Assembly: GCA_030762895.1 (NCBI GenBank)
Contig: CM061063.1
Coordinates: 52,779,196-52,843,195 of the forward strand
Origin: Sophora flavescens
Lineage: Eukaryota; Streptophyta; Magnoliopsida; Fabales; Fabaceae
DNA: 64,000 nucleotides
Direction: 5' to 3'
The position numbers and the translations under genes were made by a program. Below are positions 1 through 10,537 of the stretch, piece after piece (within the stretch, counting starts at the first letter, position 1; each line of letters begins with the position of its first letter). Under the pieces are notes generated by a model. That model was not told the origin of the DNA and searched no databases. It was given only the letters and a program-made list of their open reading frames with translations.

Positions 1-413
1 AAACCTAAAACGTGTCTTCAGCCACATACCGCCTCACTCTCTTCATCTTCATCTTCTTCCTCTCCACCTCCATAGCCACAAAACCCTCTTCCCTTCCTCC
101 CAATTCCTCCTTTCCCTCATCTCACAATCAAAACCACACCTCCCCCATTAACCCAGCACCATCATCCCCCCCTTCATCCTAATCTCCTCCTTCTTCTTCT
201 TCCTCTCACACTTTCCACCATAACCACAATATCACCTCTCCTTGACACCCACAAGCAACCAACCCCATTCCCCCACTCTCTGACCTAATCCAAACAGCCC
301 CACTGGGCAAATCCTTCAATTGTGGGCAGATTCAAAATTCCCAATTTTGAAACCCTAACTAGCATAATTTCAGAAACAATGAAAGGGATTTTGGCTTTTG
401 GAGCTCTTGAATC
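1..413. other. Non-coding stretch before the late ORF, C/T-rich
   Basis: The first 300 bases are rich in ctt/cct and cca runs on the plus strand. I see no convincing reading frame. It is probably the spacer between pol and the late ORF of the Athila-type element. Confidence 0.4.
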
Positions 414-1649
414 ATGGCAACCAAACGTCAAAGGGCAACAGAGGCCTCACGCACTCGCACCAGAGGAAGCTGGAACCCAGGTAACTACTACTCTGACTCT
501 GACTCCTCTAACTCCATGAATGAAGAACATGGGTATGGGATAATTTTCAAGGACAATGCTCAACAAGATAGATTCAACGCTTTTAAAAATAGGAAAATAG
601 TCCAAACCAAATATCTTGATGATGCATGTTTAGACACCCTAGGCTTAATTGTTGACATAAACTGGTTAGAAAATATAGGGTGGAGCGAGTTTGCTCGCAC
701 CAGACACCCTGCATATGCTGGCCCTACTCTGGAGTTCCTAAGCTCCCTGAACGCAGAAATCCTCTAAGGGCCGCATTGCCAAGAAGGACGGATCACATTC
801 TGCCTCTTCAACCAGGACTTCGTACTAACCCTAGCTAAATTTAATGAGATTTTTGGATTACCATTAGGGGGTGACAGAAGATACCCCTTAGGGTTTAGTG
901 CGCATAGTTTCTGGTCTATAATTGACCATGAGGGCAGGAGTTTCGACCCTCAGACATCCAAGTCCACAACTTTTGCTAACCCTAGTATCAGATATATGCA
1001 TAGGGTCATAGCCAATACCCTGTTTGGCCGTGGAGAGAGTGATGGATCCGTCCGTCAGGATGAGGTCTTTATACTATGGGTCATGCTCCACCCTGAGAGC
1101 AATGTGGACACAGGGTAATTTTTGGCTAGGCACCTCTTAAAGGTCGCTAAGAGTACAAGTGGCACTATTGCCATTGGTGGCCTGATCACCACAATATGCC
1201 ACCACTTCAACTTTGATCTAGATGGTTTTGAGGCCGCCCCTGGATGGACCCGTATCTCCTTGCAGGCATGTGAGGCCACGGGGATGATCATCCAGGAGGA
1301 TGGTATTTACTGCCTGAAGCACCCAAGGCACATGCAGCCAATTCCTCTCCCTAACCCCGCACTATTAGATGTGACAAATCCGGCCAATTGGAAGGTGTCG
1401 GTGGGAGAGGAGCCTCAGCCCATTAGAGTTGAAAGGTCGTTACGCCCGCCACCGCGGGCCAGGTCGCCTGGGCACCCGTCTTCTTCCTCTGCAGGTACAT
1501 CATCCGATGATCCCTATGCGCGGATCGCATCCACTTTTGATAACATCTTAGCAAACCAGGAGCGCATTATGGAGGAGCAGCGCAAGCAGAGAGCCATGCT
1601 CCAGCAGCTCTACGACTGGCTTCTGAGCCAGCACCCACCACCTCAGTGA
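414..1649 (+). pseudogene. Athila late ORF ('ATHILA ORF-1 / putative plant transposon protein' type), two in-frame stops
   Basis: One frame runs from the ATG at 414 to the TGA ending at 1649, broken only by TAA at 765-767 and TAA at 1116-1118. Reading through the stops gives a continuous protein of about 411 residues. A basic, Ser/Asp-rich N-terminus is followed by a globular domain with motifs such as TLEFLSSLN, FGLPLGG, SIRYMHRVIANTLFGRGES and IAIGGLITTI. The C-terminus is rich in Pro/Ser with a Gln/Arg-rich helix. This is the domain of plant proteins annotated as ATHILA ORF-1 or putative plant transposon protein; its biochemical role is unknown. It sits after pol, in the position where some Athila elements carry an env-like gene, but I see no signal peptide or membrane segment. 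The absence of frameshifts suggests loss by point mutation. Confidence 0.75.
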
Positions 1650-1710
1650 GTTATTCTTGTTCCTTTATTTTTATTTATTTTTACCCTCCCTACGAATTAA
1701 TTATTTACAT

Positions 1711-1746
1711 TGGGGACAATGTAAGTTTTTAAGCATGGGGTAGGGG
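1711..1746 (+). other. Upstream polypurine-like module of the left Athila element
   Basis: It reads tggggacaatg, then TTTTTAAGcaTGGGG. It shares the pattern GGACAA-spacer-TTAAG-NN-TGGGG with the tract next to the LTR at 2966-3000. It lies about 60 bases after the stop of the late ORF. Confidence 0.6.
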
Positions 1747-2965
1747 TATCAATTTTGCATTCTTGCATGTTGCATTCATTTAGGATTAGTTTTGCATAAA
1801 TCACCTGATTAAACTACCCCCTGCTTAGGGTATGCCTCCAATAGTGAAAACTTTGTGCCAATCGAATTAGGACAGTCAATTGAATTAGGACAGTGGATCC
1901 TTGAACCAAATTTTTGCATTCTTGTGATAGGCTAAAAATGAAAAACGCTTGAGATGATCTTTTGATAGTTAATAATTAGCACATGGTTCCTCAGATTTAG
2001 GTTTCTCATTGATTTTTAAACCACTAAATGTGAGATTTTGAGCCAAAAGGGGTACTCACTAAATATACCCCATTCCTTGTGATCGAGTGTTTTGTTCCTC
2101 TGGGATTGAATCCTCTAGAACTTGACTTGAAACCGTTTTGAAACTTAAAAATTTTGAAAACATATTTGAAAATGATTGAGGCACTAGGTATTTTTCTGGT
2201 CTTCTGAGCTTTGACTGATAAATTGCTACCCCTTAGTTGCCCAATTTTGAACCTAAAAAAATAAAATAAAAATAATTTTCTTGGTACCCTGATCTGTTTT
2301 AATGAACAATGCTTGGTATGGCACCTTTTAAAGTGTTGCAAAAGGGCAAAAAAAAAAGGTAGTTTGAAGAATAAAGTGTGGGATAAAAAGTTAGAAAAGT
2401 TTCTCTAAAGTTAAAAATCTCCCCTTCTTCAAATAAAAAAAAAATTGGAGAAGGGGATGAGAAAAAGAAAATGAGAAATAAGAAGTAAAAAGAAAAGAAA
2501 GAAAGGTGGAAAACTGAACTGAAGCCCAAAAAAGGGGAATTTTAGGAGGTGTCATGCTTTGCACTGTTTGATTTTGCTTAGCCCTCTAGAATTTTCCCTT
2601 TTATAGATTTTCCCACCTAACGATTAATCCCATGGCCACGTTACAACCAAAATAAAATACCTCTCGATTCTTATGTGTTTTCATTAATAAAGTAGAGATT
2701 TGGTTAATAGTCAAGCTTATGGTAGGGTTCCTTCCTTGAGGAAATTGAGCGAATTGTCATATACCATCAAACATATGAGTGAGGTAAGAAGAGTGCCCGA
2801 ATTAGTGACTGATGTAAATCTGGGGAACCTAAGCTCCTAATTGGACTTAAATCGATTGTCTCTTGGTTGCTTATTGAATATGCTTGTTACTTGAATTCAT
2901 TACTCGGGTTCTAGATTCACTTTCCATGCTTCGATTGATTATCTTTTTCTGGCCTTAGTTATTGC

Positions 2966-3000
2966 TTGAGGACAAGCAAAATCTTAAGCTTGGGGTAGTT
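2966..3000 (+). other. Polypurine tract abutting the 3' LTR of the left Athila element
   Basis: The sequence ttgaggacaagc...cttaagcttggggtagtt lies directly before the LTR start TGATGAGTG at 3001. This is where plus-strand DNA synthesis would be primed. Confidence 0.7.
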
Positions 3001-4387
3001 TGATGAGTGTGATTTCACCTCATATTTCCATGATATTTTGCATGCATTCTCAAATAATTTTGGCTTATTTTATTTGATTATTTGTTAATTTCACCTTGGA
3101 ATGAGTAAGGTGGTTTTGTGGTGCATGTGTGTAGGAATCGGAGACTAAATTGCTCAGGATCAGTCGTGTTGAAGCTGGCATGAAGACGGAGCTTGGAAGG
3201 CGAGAAAATGAGGCAAACAGAGCCAATCACGGCCATGATCAAGTGAAGCTGAAAAGGAAGAATGGACAAGTCAAAGTCTGTCACGGCTATGCCGTGATGC
3301 CCATCACTGTCGTGACATGCATACTGAGCCAGACCCCCACAAGTCAGAACCTGTCACGGCCAGGCCGTGATGGTGGTCACGACCGTGACAGACCATTCAG
3401 CGAACCAACTTTCAAGGCAGAAGCGGTCACGGACGTGACGAGCTATTTATGGATCTTCAACAACTGATTTGATCTAGTTTTTGTATTGGTTTGGGATTCA
3501 AATTGCCCAATCTTATAAATAGGACCTAGGAGCTCGAATCTGGGCACTTTTTGTGGGCTGATTACCTTAGAATAATTCAGAAATTCTCTTCTTCTTCTCC
3601 TCCTCTTCTCTTAGGGTTTGTTTTCTCTTTATGTTATTTTCAATCAAGCTTGCTACAGTCATGGCAATGCTTGAGTAGTAGTCTTGTTTCTAGGAATTGG
3701 GGTTATGCCCAAGACTTGTTTATGGTAATGAATTGATTTTCGATTTCTTGTTAATTACGATTTTGTTTTCGATTTGATCCCTATCGTTTTTAATTACTCG
3801 TAAATTTGGTGGCTACTTATTTGCGTGTCGTAGATACACTAGGGACGAACTTAGCGGTGAACCTAGGTATCAGATCTATAGGAATCAAGATTAGGACTTA
3901 AATCACGAGAGTTAGAAGTGGTCCTTTGAAGAATTCACGAATTGTCACAAAACTCAAAGGGTCCGATCTAAATTCAATTGCCACAAGAGTAGGGATTTAT
4001 TTAATCGGCCACGGTTTTTGTAACCCGAGAGGGAGCATTAACTAAATTAGGATAAATTTGCCTTCAAAGCAAATTTTGGTTATTAACAAGGAAGTAGTCG
4101 ATTTAGTAACATAAACAGTTTTGTGGTATCCCAATTCCTCGAAATCCCTTTTGAATTTGAAAATCCCCAATTTGAATTGCTTTCCTGTTTGTTTAATTGC
4201 GAATTTAAATCTGATTGTTACTTGATTCTATTTCAAAAAATCAAAACCTTTTCAAAACCCTTTTTTTTACACGGTCCAGTTTTATCAACTTAATAATTAG
4301 CCGTGGTTCGAGATCACGGTCCCTGTGGGATCGATCTTTTTATTACTTGACAACGAATCCGGTACACTTGTCGAATCACGTACATCA
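3001..4387 (+). repeat. 3' LTR of the left Athila-type element (1387 bp)
   Basis: It begins TGATGAGTGTG and ends TACATCA, with TG...CA ends. The start matches a solo LTR found in reverse at 34534-35925, which has nearly the same length (1392 bp). Both end with a related segment around cctgtgggatcgatc. Positions 3227-3440 hold several palindromic boxes of the tcacggcc(g)tga type. Confidence 0.85.
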
Positions 4388-5265
4388 CTTCTCCTACAAA
4401 AAAAGAAGTTCAAGAGGGATAAGCTATTCAGGAGGTTCAACAAGGACAAGAACATCAAAGAATCCACCTCAGCAGACAAAAGTCCAATTGTTTGCTACGA
4501 GTGCAAGAAGCCTGGTCACATCAAGGCTGAATGTCCTCAACTCAAGAAGGGCCCTTTTAAGAAATTCTTCAAGAAGAAGAAGAAAGGAATGATGGCTACT
4601 TGGGAGGATCTGGAGTCAACGTCTTCTAATGAAGAAACAGAGGAAGAAGCCAATCTCTGTTTGATGGCTAACACTAACTCAGACTCAGACGATGAGGTAC
4701 ATCCTGACTATGAGTAATTACTTGATAACTATGAGGATTTGCTGGAAGAATCCAACTGCTTATCTAAGGCCTTCAAATCCCTCAAGAGAGAGTATGTAAA
4801 GCTCACCAATGAGCATAAACAAATCTCAAGAATGTGAGAAGCTAGCTAAAGAGAACAGTGAGTTGAAGACTGAAAAGCCTAATGAAGCTAAAATCTCAAG
4901 TGAAACTTCACCATCTGAAGAAGTTGAAAAACTTCAACAGAAAGTGGAAGAGCTCACTTCTGATCTTGCCAAATTTGTTAATGGTAGAGGTAATCTGACA
5001 AAGCTTCTTGGCTGTCAGAGGCACTCTCTTGACAAAGAAGGTATTGGATATGTCCATCAGACACATCATAAAGTATCAACTAAAGCTTCTACAGTATCTG
5101 TTAAGTTAACTGTAACCAAGTCTACACCTATCTGTAACTTCTGTGGAAAAACTGGATATGTTATGTCTAAGTGTATCCATAAGAAGAGAAGGAAGTCTTC
5201 ACAGACTCCTAGAACTAACAGAAAAGGACCCCAAAAAATATGGGTACGTAAAGATCAAATAATTT
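4388..5265 (+). pseudogene. Sirevirus gag, C-terminal part, frameshifted
   Basis: The first part (to a TAA after 4714) has a Lys-rich stretch and the zinc knuckle CYECKKPGHIKAECP, coded near 4494-4538. An acidic segment follows. Reading then moves to another frame (from about 4809) with a coiled-coil-like Glu/Lys/Leu segment and a second knuckle, CNFCGKTGYVMSKC (about 5130-5171). In the second knuckle the expected histidine is tyrosine, so zinc binding is probably lost. Gag packages the element RNA. The N-terminus was removed from view by the Athila insertion. Confidence 0.75.
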
Positions 5266-8200
5266 TTGTTGCAGATGTCCTCAACAGGACAAAGAAAACA
5301 CCACTGCTGGTACATGGACAGTGGCTGCTCGCGTCATATGACAGGAGAAAAGTCTATGTTCCTAGACCTCCAACTTAATAAAGGAGGACACGTTGCCTTC
5401 GGAGGGAATCAACAAGGGAAAGTTATAGGAATTGGTACTATTGGTGGTAAACCCCGTCTTCCCTCTATATCTAATGTTCTTATGGTTAAAGAATTAAGAC
5501 ACAATTTGCTTAGCATAAGTCAATTATGTGATAGTGGATTTGATGTTTCCTTTACCAAGGATGTATGCATAGTTAAAGACCGTTGTGGCAAAACCCTCTT
5601 TTCAGCTAAAAGGCAACAAAATCTTTATAAGATTGAACTGACTGATCTCTCAGATCAAAGTGTTACCTGTCTTTTGTCTAAAGAGGATGAGAGATGGTTT
5701 TGGCATAAGAAACTAGGACATGCTAGTATGAAACTAATTTCTGAATTAAAAAGGAATAATCTCGTGAGAGGATTGCCTGATATTAGTTTTTAGAAAGAAG
5801 TCTTGTGTGATGCACGTCATAGAGGTAAACAGATAAAATCAAGTTTCAAATCTAAAAACTAAGTATCAACCTCTAGATCTCTTCAGTTGTTACACATGGA
5901 TCTGTTTGGACCAGTTAGTGTTGCCATCCTGGCTTGAAGAAAATATGGATTTGTCATAGTTGATGACTATTCTAGATACACATGGGTATTCTTCCTAACA
6001 CACAAGGACGAGTCTTTTAAGGCTTTCTCAGTATTCTGCAAAAAAGTACAAAATGAGTAGGGTTTCTGTATTTCTACCCTTAGAAGTGATCATGGGGGAG
6101 AATTTGAAAATGAGCAGTTTAGACAGTTCTGTGAGGAGAATGGAATCTCTCACAATTTCTCTGCACCTAGAAATCCACAGCAAAATGGAGTGGTTAAGAG
6201 AAAGAACAGATCTCTGCAAGAGATGGCTAGATCTATGCTCAATGAAAATAATCTCCCTAAGTACTTCTGGGCAGAAGCTGTAAACACTGCTTGTTATGTA
6301 CAAAACAGAATACTTATTAGGCCTTTTCTAAAAAGGACTCCTTATGAATTGTGGAAAGGAAAAAGCCCCAACATATATTATTTTCATGCTTTTGGATCTG
6401 AATGTTTTATTCTGAATACCAGAGATAATCTTGGAAAGTTTGATTCTAAGGTAGATAAAGGTATTTTCGTAGGTTATTCTGAAATGTCTGAGGCTTTTAG
6501 AGTTTACAATTCAAGAACTTGTATTATTGAAGAATCTGTTCCTGTTAAATTCAATGATGGATTAAAGACTGATAAAGAACTATCAGATCTAGAAGATGAT
6601 CTTGCAGGTCTTGATATAAACAAGCCAAAAAGTCAACAACCCGATCTAACCAAAACAGAACCTGTGCCCGAGGCTAACAGACAAATGGAACAAACGAGTC
6701 AGCAGACAAGTCAAGATCTTCATGATGATCTCAAAAGGAATTGGAAGTTCAACACTCAGCACCCTAAGGATCTTATTATTGGAAATCCTTCTAAAGGAGT
6801 AAGAACCAGATCCACATTTAGAGAATCAAGCAATGTGGCCTTTATTTCAGATTTGGAGCCTAAACGCATTGAAGAAGTTCTTGAGGATGAAAGCTGGATT
6901 CTTGCTATGCAAGAAGAATTTAACCAGTTCACCAGAAATGATGTCTGGACTCTTGTCTCTAAGCCTAAAAACAAGACGGTTATTGGAACAAGATGGGTCT
7001 TCAGAAACAAATTGGATGAAGATGGTAATGTTGTCAGAAATAAGGCAAGGTTAGTAGCTCAAGGCTATAACCAACAAGAAGGTATTGATTATACTGAAAC
7101 CTTTGCACCTGTAGCTAGAATAGAAGCCATATGCATTTTAATGTCATATGCTGCACAACACCAAATTACCCTGTTTCAAATGGATGTAAAAAGTGCTTTT
7201 CTAAATGGTATAATTGAAGAAGTGTATGTTAAACAACTCCCTGGTTTTGAGGATACTGATAAACCAGATCACGTTTTCAAACTTAAAAAGGCATTATATG
7301 GTTTGAAACAAGCACCTAGGGCATGGTATGATAGACTCAGTTCTTTTCGCATGCATTATGATTTTACTAGAGGATAAGTAGACACTACTATGTTCAAGAA
7401 ATGCTCTAAAAAGGACTTTATTATAGTTCAAATATATGTTGATGATATTATTTTTGGAGCAACTAATGAAAAGCTGTGCAAGGAATTTTTAAATCTAATA
7501 TAAGCTGAATTTGAGATGAGCATGATGGGAGAATTGAAGTTCTTCCTTGGATTACAAATCAAGCAGACAAGTGATGGAATTTACATTCATCAACAAAAAT
7601 ATACCAAGGAGATACTCAAGAAATACAAAATGGAAAATGCAAAACTCATGAAAACCCCTATGCAACCCAATGCAAAACTAAGCAAAGATGATGAAGGTAA
7701 AAAGGTAGATCAAACTGTCCACCGAGGTATGATTGGCTCTCTACTGTACTTAACTTCAAGCAGACCTGACATTCAATTTAGTGTCTGTATGTGTGCTAGA
7801 TTCCAATCTGATCCTAGAGAATCTCATCTTAAGGCTGTTAAAAGAATATTTAGATATTTGCTTGGAACTACTAATCTTGGTTTGCTGTATTTAAGATCAA
7901 AAGAATACAGATTAGTGGGATATTGTGATGCTGATTTTGCTGGAGACGGAATAGAAAGAAAAAGCATCAGTGGAGGATGTCACTTCATTAGAGCAAGTTT
8001 AGTCTCATGGTCAAGCAAGAGGCAAACAACCATTACCCTGTCTACTGCGGAAGCAGAATACATCTTTGCTGCTAGTTGCTGCTCTCAACTCTTATAGGTA
8101 AAACATCAACTTGAGGATTACTCTATTTATGAACATAACATATCTGTATGGTGTGATAATTCCAGTGTTATATGCTTAACTAAAAATCCAATTCAGCATT

Positions 8201-8382
8201 CTAAGGCTAAGCATATTGAAATCAAACATCATTTCATTAGGGATTATGTTCTGAAAGGCATATTTGATATTAAGTTTGTTAAAACTGGAAATCAATGGGC
8301 AGATATTTTCACTAAACCCCTCCCAGAAGAAAGGTTTTTATTTATTAGAGATAATCTAAACATGCATTGCATTGTTGAATGA
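5266..8382 (+). pseudogene. Sirevirus pol: protease, integrase, reverse transcriptase, RNase H in one frame with seven stops
   Basis: A single frame runs from about 5266 to the TGA at 8380-8382. It is interrupted by stops at 5791, 5860, 5935, 6058, 7375, 7501 and 8095, and I see no frameshift. Domains in order: aspartic protease (WYMDSGCSRHMTG near 5305); the pre-integrase HKKLGHAS segment near 5705; the integrase core (HMDLFGP near 5896, then RSDHGGEFEN near 6082); Copia reverse transcriptase from about 6880 (WVFRNKLDEDG, MDVKSAFLNG, and the catalytic YVDDIIFG near 7436); and RNase H (GYCDADFAGD near 7918, KAKHIEIKHHFIRD near 8206, terminal ADIFTKPLP near 8300). Stops that interrupt conserved words are consistent with single-base changes. 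The element can no longer make its own enzymes. Confidence 0.9.
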
Positions 8383-8474
8383 CATGTCTGAATGTTAACC
8401 TGTCTGTTCTTTATCACCTGTTTATGCTAAACCTGTCTTTACTCCTATATACATGTTCTTTTAACTAAGCATTA

Positions 8475-8901
8475 GTTCAGGGGGAGTGATGATACAATAG
8501 TTTAAGTGGAGTATGTCTCATATGCTTGTTGCATTACTATGATTTTCTTAACATGTTATCTTGCTCTTAACATATCTCATAAATAAAACTTGATAACCCT
8601 TTTTGATGTTGACAAAAGGGGGAGAAAAAGGAGAATGGGAGAAATGTGATATAAATGTGTTATAGAAGAATGAATATGATATGAATCTTAAATAATACAT
8701 GGACATGAGTATGTTCTGATAATTGCTCAGATAAATCTTAAGTAAGATTGCTCTGATAATAATTTCAAAGTAAAACAAGTCAAACTTATGTGTGACTAAG
8801 AAAATTTCAACCTGTATGTTATATGTTATTTTCTTTGTTGATATTTTCTGAGGTTCATTAAATCATCTCAATGTTTGGCATCATCAAAAAGGGGGAGATT
8901 G
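8475..8901 (+). other. Multiple polypurine tracts before the Sirevirus 3' LTR
   Basis: Three GGGGGAG tracts occur: near 8479 (cagggggagtg), 8608 (aaaagggggagaaaaagg) and 8889 (aaaaagggggagat). The last abuts the LTR. Repeated polypurine tracts in this location are a known Sirevirus feature. No gene is seen between pol and the LTR. Confidence 0.75.
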
Positions 8902-9040
8902 TTAAGTCTCTAAAATGTCTGATGTGTATTTCCCTAAGTTTTGATGAGAACTAAACATTGGTTAATGATTTAATTAACCTTCATATTGGTTACTAACCTG
9001 TCTATCTAGTGTGCAGATTAAAACTGTAAGAATCATCTAT

Positions 9041-9303
9041 CCGCTCGTCTACTAAAGTGACAGAGGCGCTCGTCTACTAAAGTGACAGAAGCGCTCGTCT
9101 ACTAAAGTTACAGAAGCGCTCGTCTACTAAAGTAGCAGAAGCGCTCGTCCACTAAAGTAGCAGAAGAGCTCGTCCACTAAAGTAGCAGAAGCGCTCGTCC
9201 ACTGGAGTGATAGAAGCGCTCGTCCACTGGAGTAACAGAAGCACTCGCCCACCAAAGTGATAAAAGTGCTCGTCCGCTAAGGTATCTGAAGCACTCGTCC
9301 ACA
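9041..9303 (+). repeat. 25-bp tandem array, about 10.5 copies, inside the Sirevirus LTR
   Basis: Units of exactly 25 bp begin at 9041, 9066, 9091, 9116, 9141, 9166, 9191, 9216, 9241 and 9266, with a partial unit at 9291. The core is gcgctcgtctactaaagt followed by g/t/a variants and cagaa. Early copies are nearly identical and later ones drift (ctggag, then ccaaag, then ctaagg), so the array degrades from left to right. Further isolated gctcgtc boxes continue to about 9445. Confidence 0.9.
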
Positions 9304-9852
9304 CAAGTCTTTGGACTTGCTAAGTCCTTAATGAGAAGATTCGTCCAATGACGTGGCATATGGAGCTCGTCAGCTAGGTTACGTTCAACCAGTTAAAGGA
9401 GTATCTGTCCAATGATATGGCGTATGAAAGCTCGTCTACTAGCCCGTCCGAATGAAAAATCTTAAATGGCTAGATGGACACGGTTATTTCCAAGATGGAC
9501 GCGCTTATCTTATGAACGCGAATTCTATAAGAATTTTCACTATCGTATTTCAAGAACCAGAATCAAGAAAAGTCAGAAGTTACTCTTTCAAGTAACCTCA
9601 GATTTCAGAACCAAAGACCAATTAAAGAATGCTTCCAAAATGGAATTGTTCTCAGCAAATTACAAAAAGCTCTATGCACAACTCTGATATGGTTGTATCA
9701 GGATGCATAAAGCCATGATCCTTCATGTTAGAGTACAACCAACGTTCCTATTTCATTAATGGCTGCCCAGAACGACTCTATTGCATTTAATGAAGTTCTG
9801 CTTGAAGCCAACATCTGAGGGAATGTCTCTAACGGATCCTAAATGATTGAAG

Positions 9853-9861
9853 ACTATAAAT
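9853..9861 (+). promoter_or_regulatory. TATA box of the Sirevirus LTR
   Basis: The sequence ctataaata lies in the middle of the LTR, downstream of the tandem array. That is where the U3 promoter of an LTR element is expected. Confidence 0.5.
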
Positions 9862-10092
9862 ACAGAAGTCATTGAAGATGAAACACAGTGTACATGGAGA
9901 ATACACATAACATTAAAGAGCCATTACTCTGTGCATTAATATCTTTATTCTTTCATTCTGTATTCTTCAATAATTTGAAGTTATTACGCAGACTTTCCTA
10001 AGCTTTACATTTAAACCACTCTGAGTGTTAGTGAAAGTTGTTTATCTGAAGTTGTATTCATTACAAACCAAATCTCTCAAACAAACCCGAGT

Positions 10093-10207
10093 GAGCCTGA
10101 AGAGGCTAAGTGTGCAAAGAATACTTGTCTTGAGCCTGAAGAGGCTAGGTGTGCAAAGAATACTTGTCTTGGAGCCTGAAGAGGCTAAGTGTGCAAACAA
10201 TACTTGG
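10093..10207 (+). repeat. 39-bp tandem triplication in the Sirevirus LTR
   Basis: Three copies lie at 10093-10131, 10132-10170 and 10172-10207. Each starts gagcctgaagaggcta and runs to atacttg. A single extra g separates copies two and three. Confidence 0.85.
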
Positions 10208-10537
10208 AGTCTATAACCTGATCAGTTATAGTGGATAAATCTTGGTGCTGCCAAGGACTGGACGTAGCTCTTTGCTTTGAAGAGTGAACCAGGATAAATA
10301 ACTGTGTCTATCTCTCTCTCCTTAAACTCTTTAGTTGCTTTAGTTTTCTTATACATCTATCATGTGGTGTGTTTGCCAAAGTCACTGCTAAGATTTCATC
10401 AGACGAGCCACCTGTCTGTCCTGTATCTTTCCACTCGTCTGAACTAAGCTTCTGTATGCGAAAAGATTTCAACTTTGTTTAAAATCTGATAAACACAATT
10501 CAACCCCCCCTTCTCGTGTTTATAGTTGTCTATTTCA

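Larger units (their letters stand above)
1..4387 (+). mobile_element. Athila-type Ty3 LTR retrotransposon, 3' part
   Basis: The 3' portion of a plus-strand element whose gag-pol and 5' LTR lie left of the window. In order it shows a late ORF (414-1649), a polypurine-like module (1711-1746), about 1.2 kb of non-coding DNA, a second polypurine tract (2966-3000) and a complete LTR (3001-4387). To the right the DNA switches at once to the gag of a Copia element, so this element was inserted into that Copia gag. Its target duplication would start with cttct at 4388; the partner copy is outside the window. The Athila lineage is inferred from the layout and the TGAT...ATCA LTR ends. Confidence 0.8.
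4388..10537 (+). mobile_element. Sirevirus-like (SIRE1 type) Copia retrotransposon, 5' end outside the window
   Basis: A plus-strand Copia element with the order gag (two zinc-knuckle-like motifs), protease, integrase, reverse transcriptase, RNase H, several polypurine tracts, then 3' LTR. The domain order defines Copia. Repeated AAAGGGGGAGA tracts before the LTR and coiled-coil-prone gag are typical of Sireviruses. Its gag is cut at 4387/4388 by the left Athila element. Sequence after 10537 is unrelated and is the presumed target. Confidence 0.85.
8902..10537 (+). repeat. 3' LTR of the Sirevirus-like element (about 1636 bp)
   Basis: It starts TGTTAAGTCTC directly after the polypurine tract and ends CTATTTCA after a caattcaacccccc segment typical of Sirevirus LTR ends. 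It contains an 11-copy 25-bp array, a TATA box and a 39-bp triplication. The right boundary is chosen by the CA end. The partner LTR lies outside the window, so the boundary is not confirmed. Confidence 0.75.

Noticed and set aside
9041..9303. CRISPR-like array
   Set aside because: Units are head-to-tail with no unique spacers, in a plant retroelement LTR.
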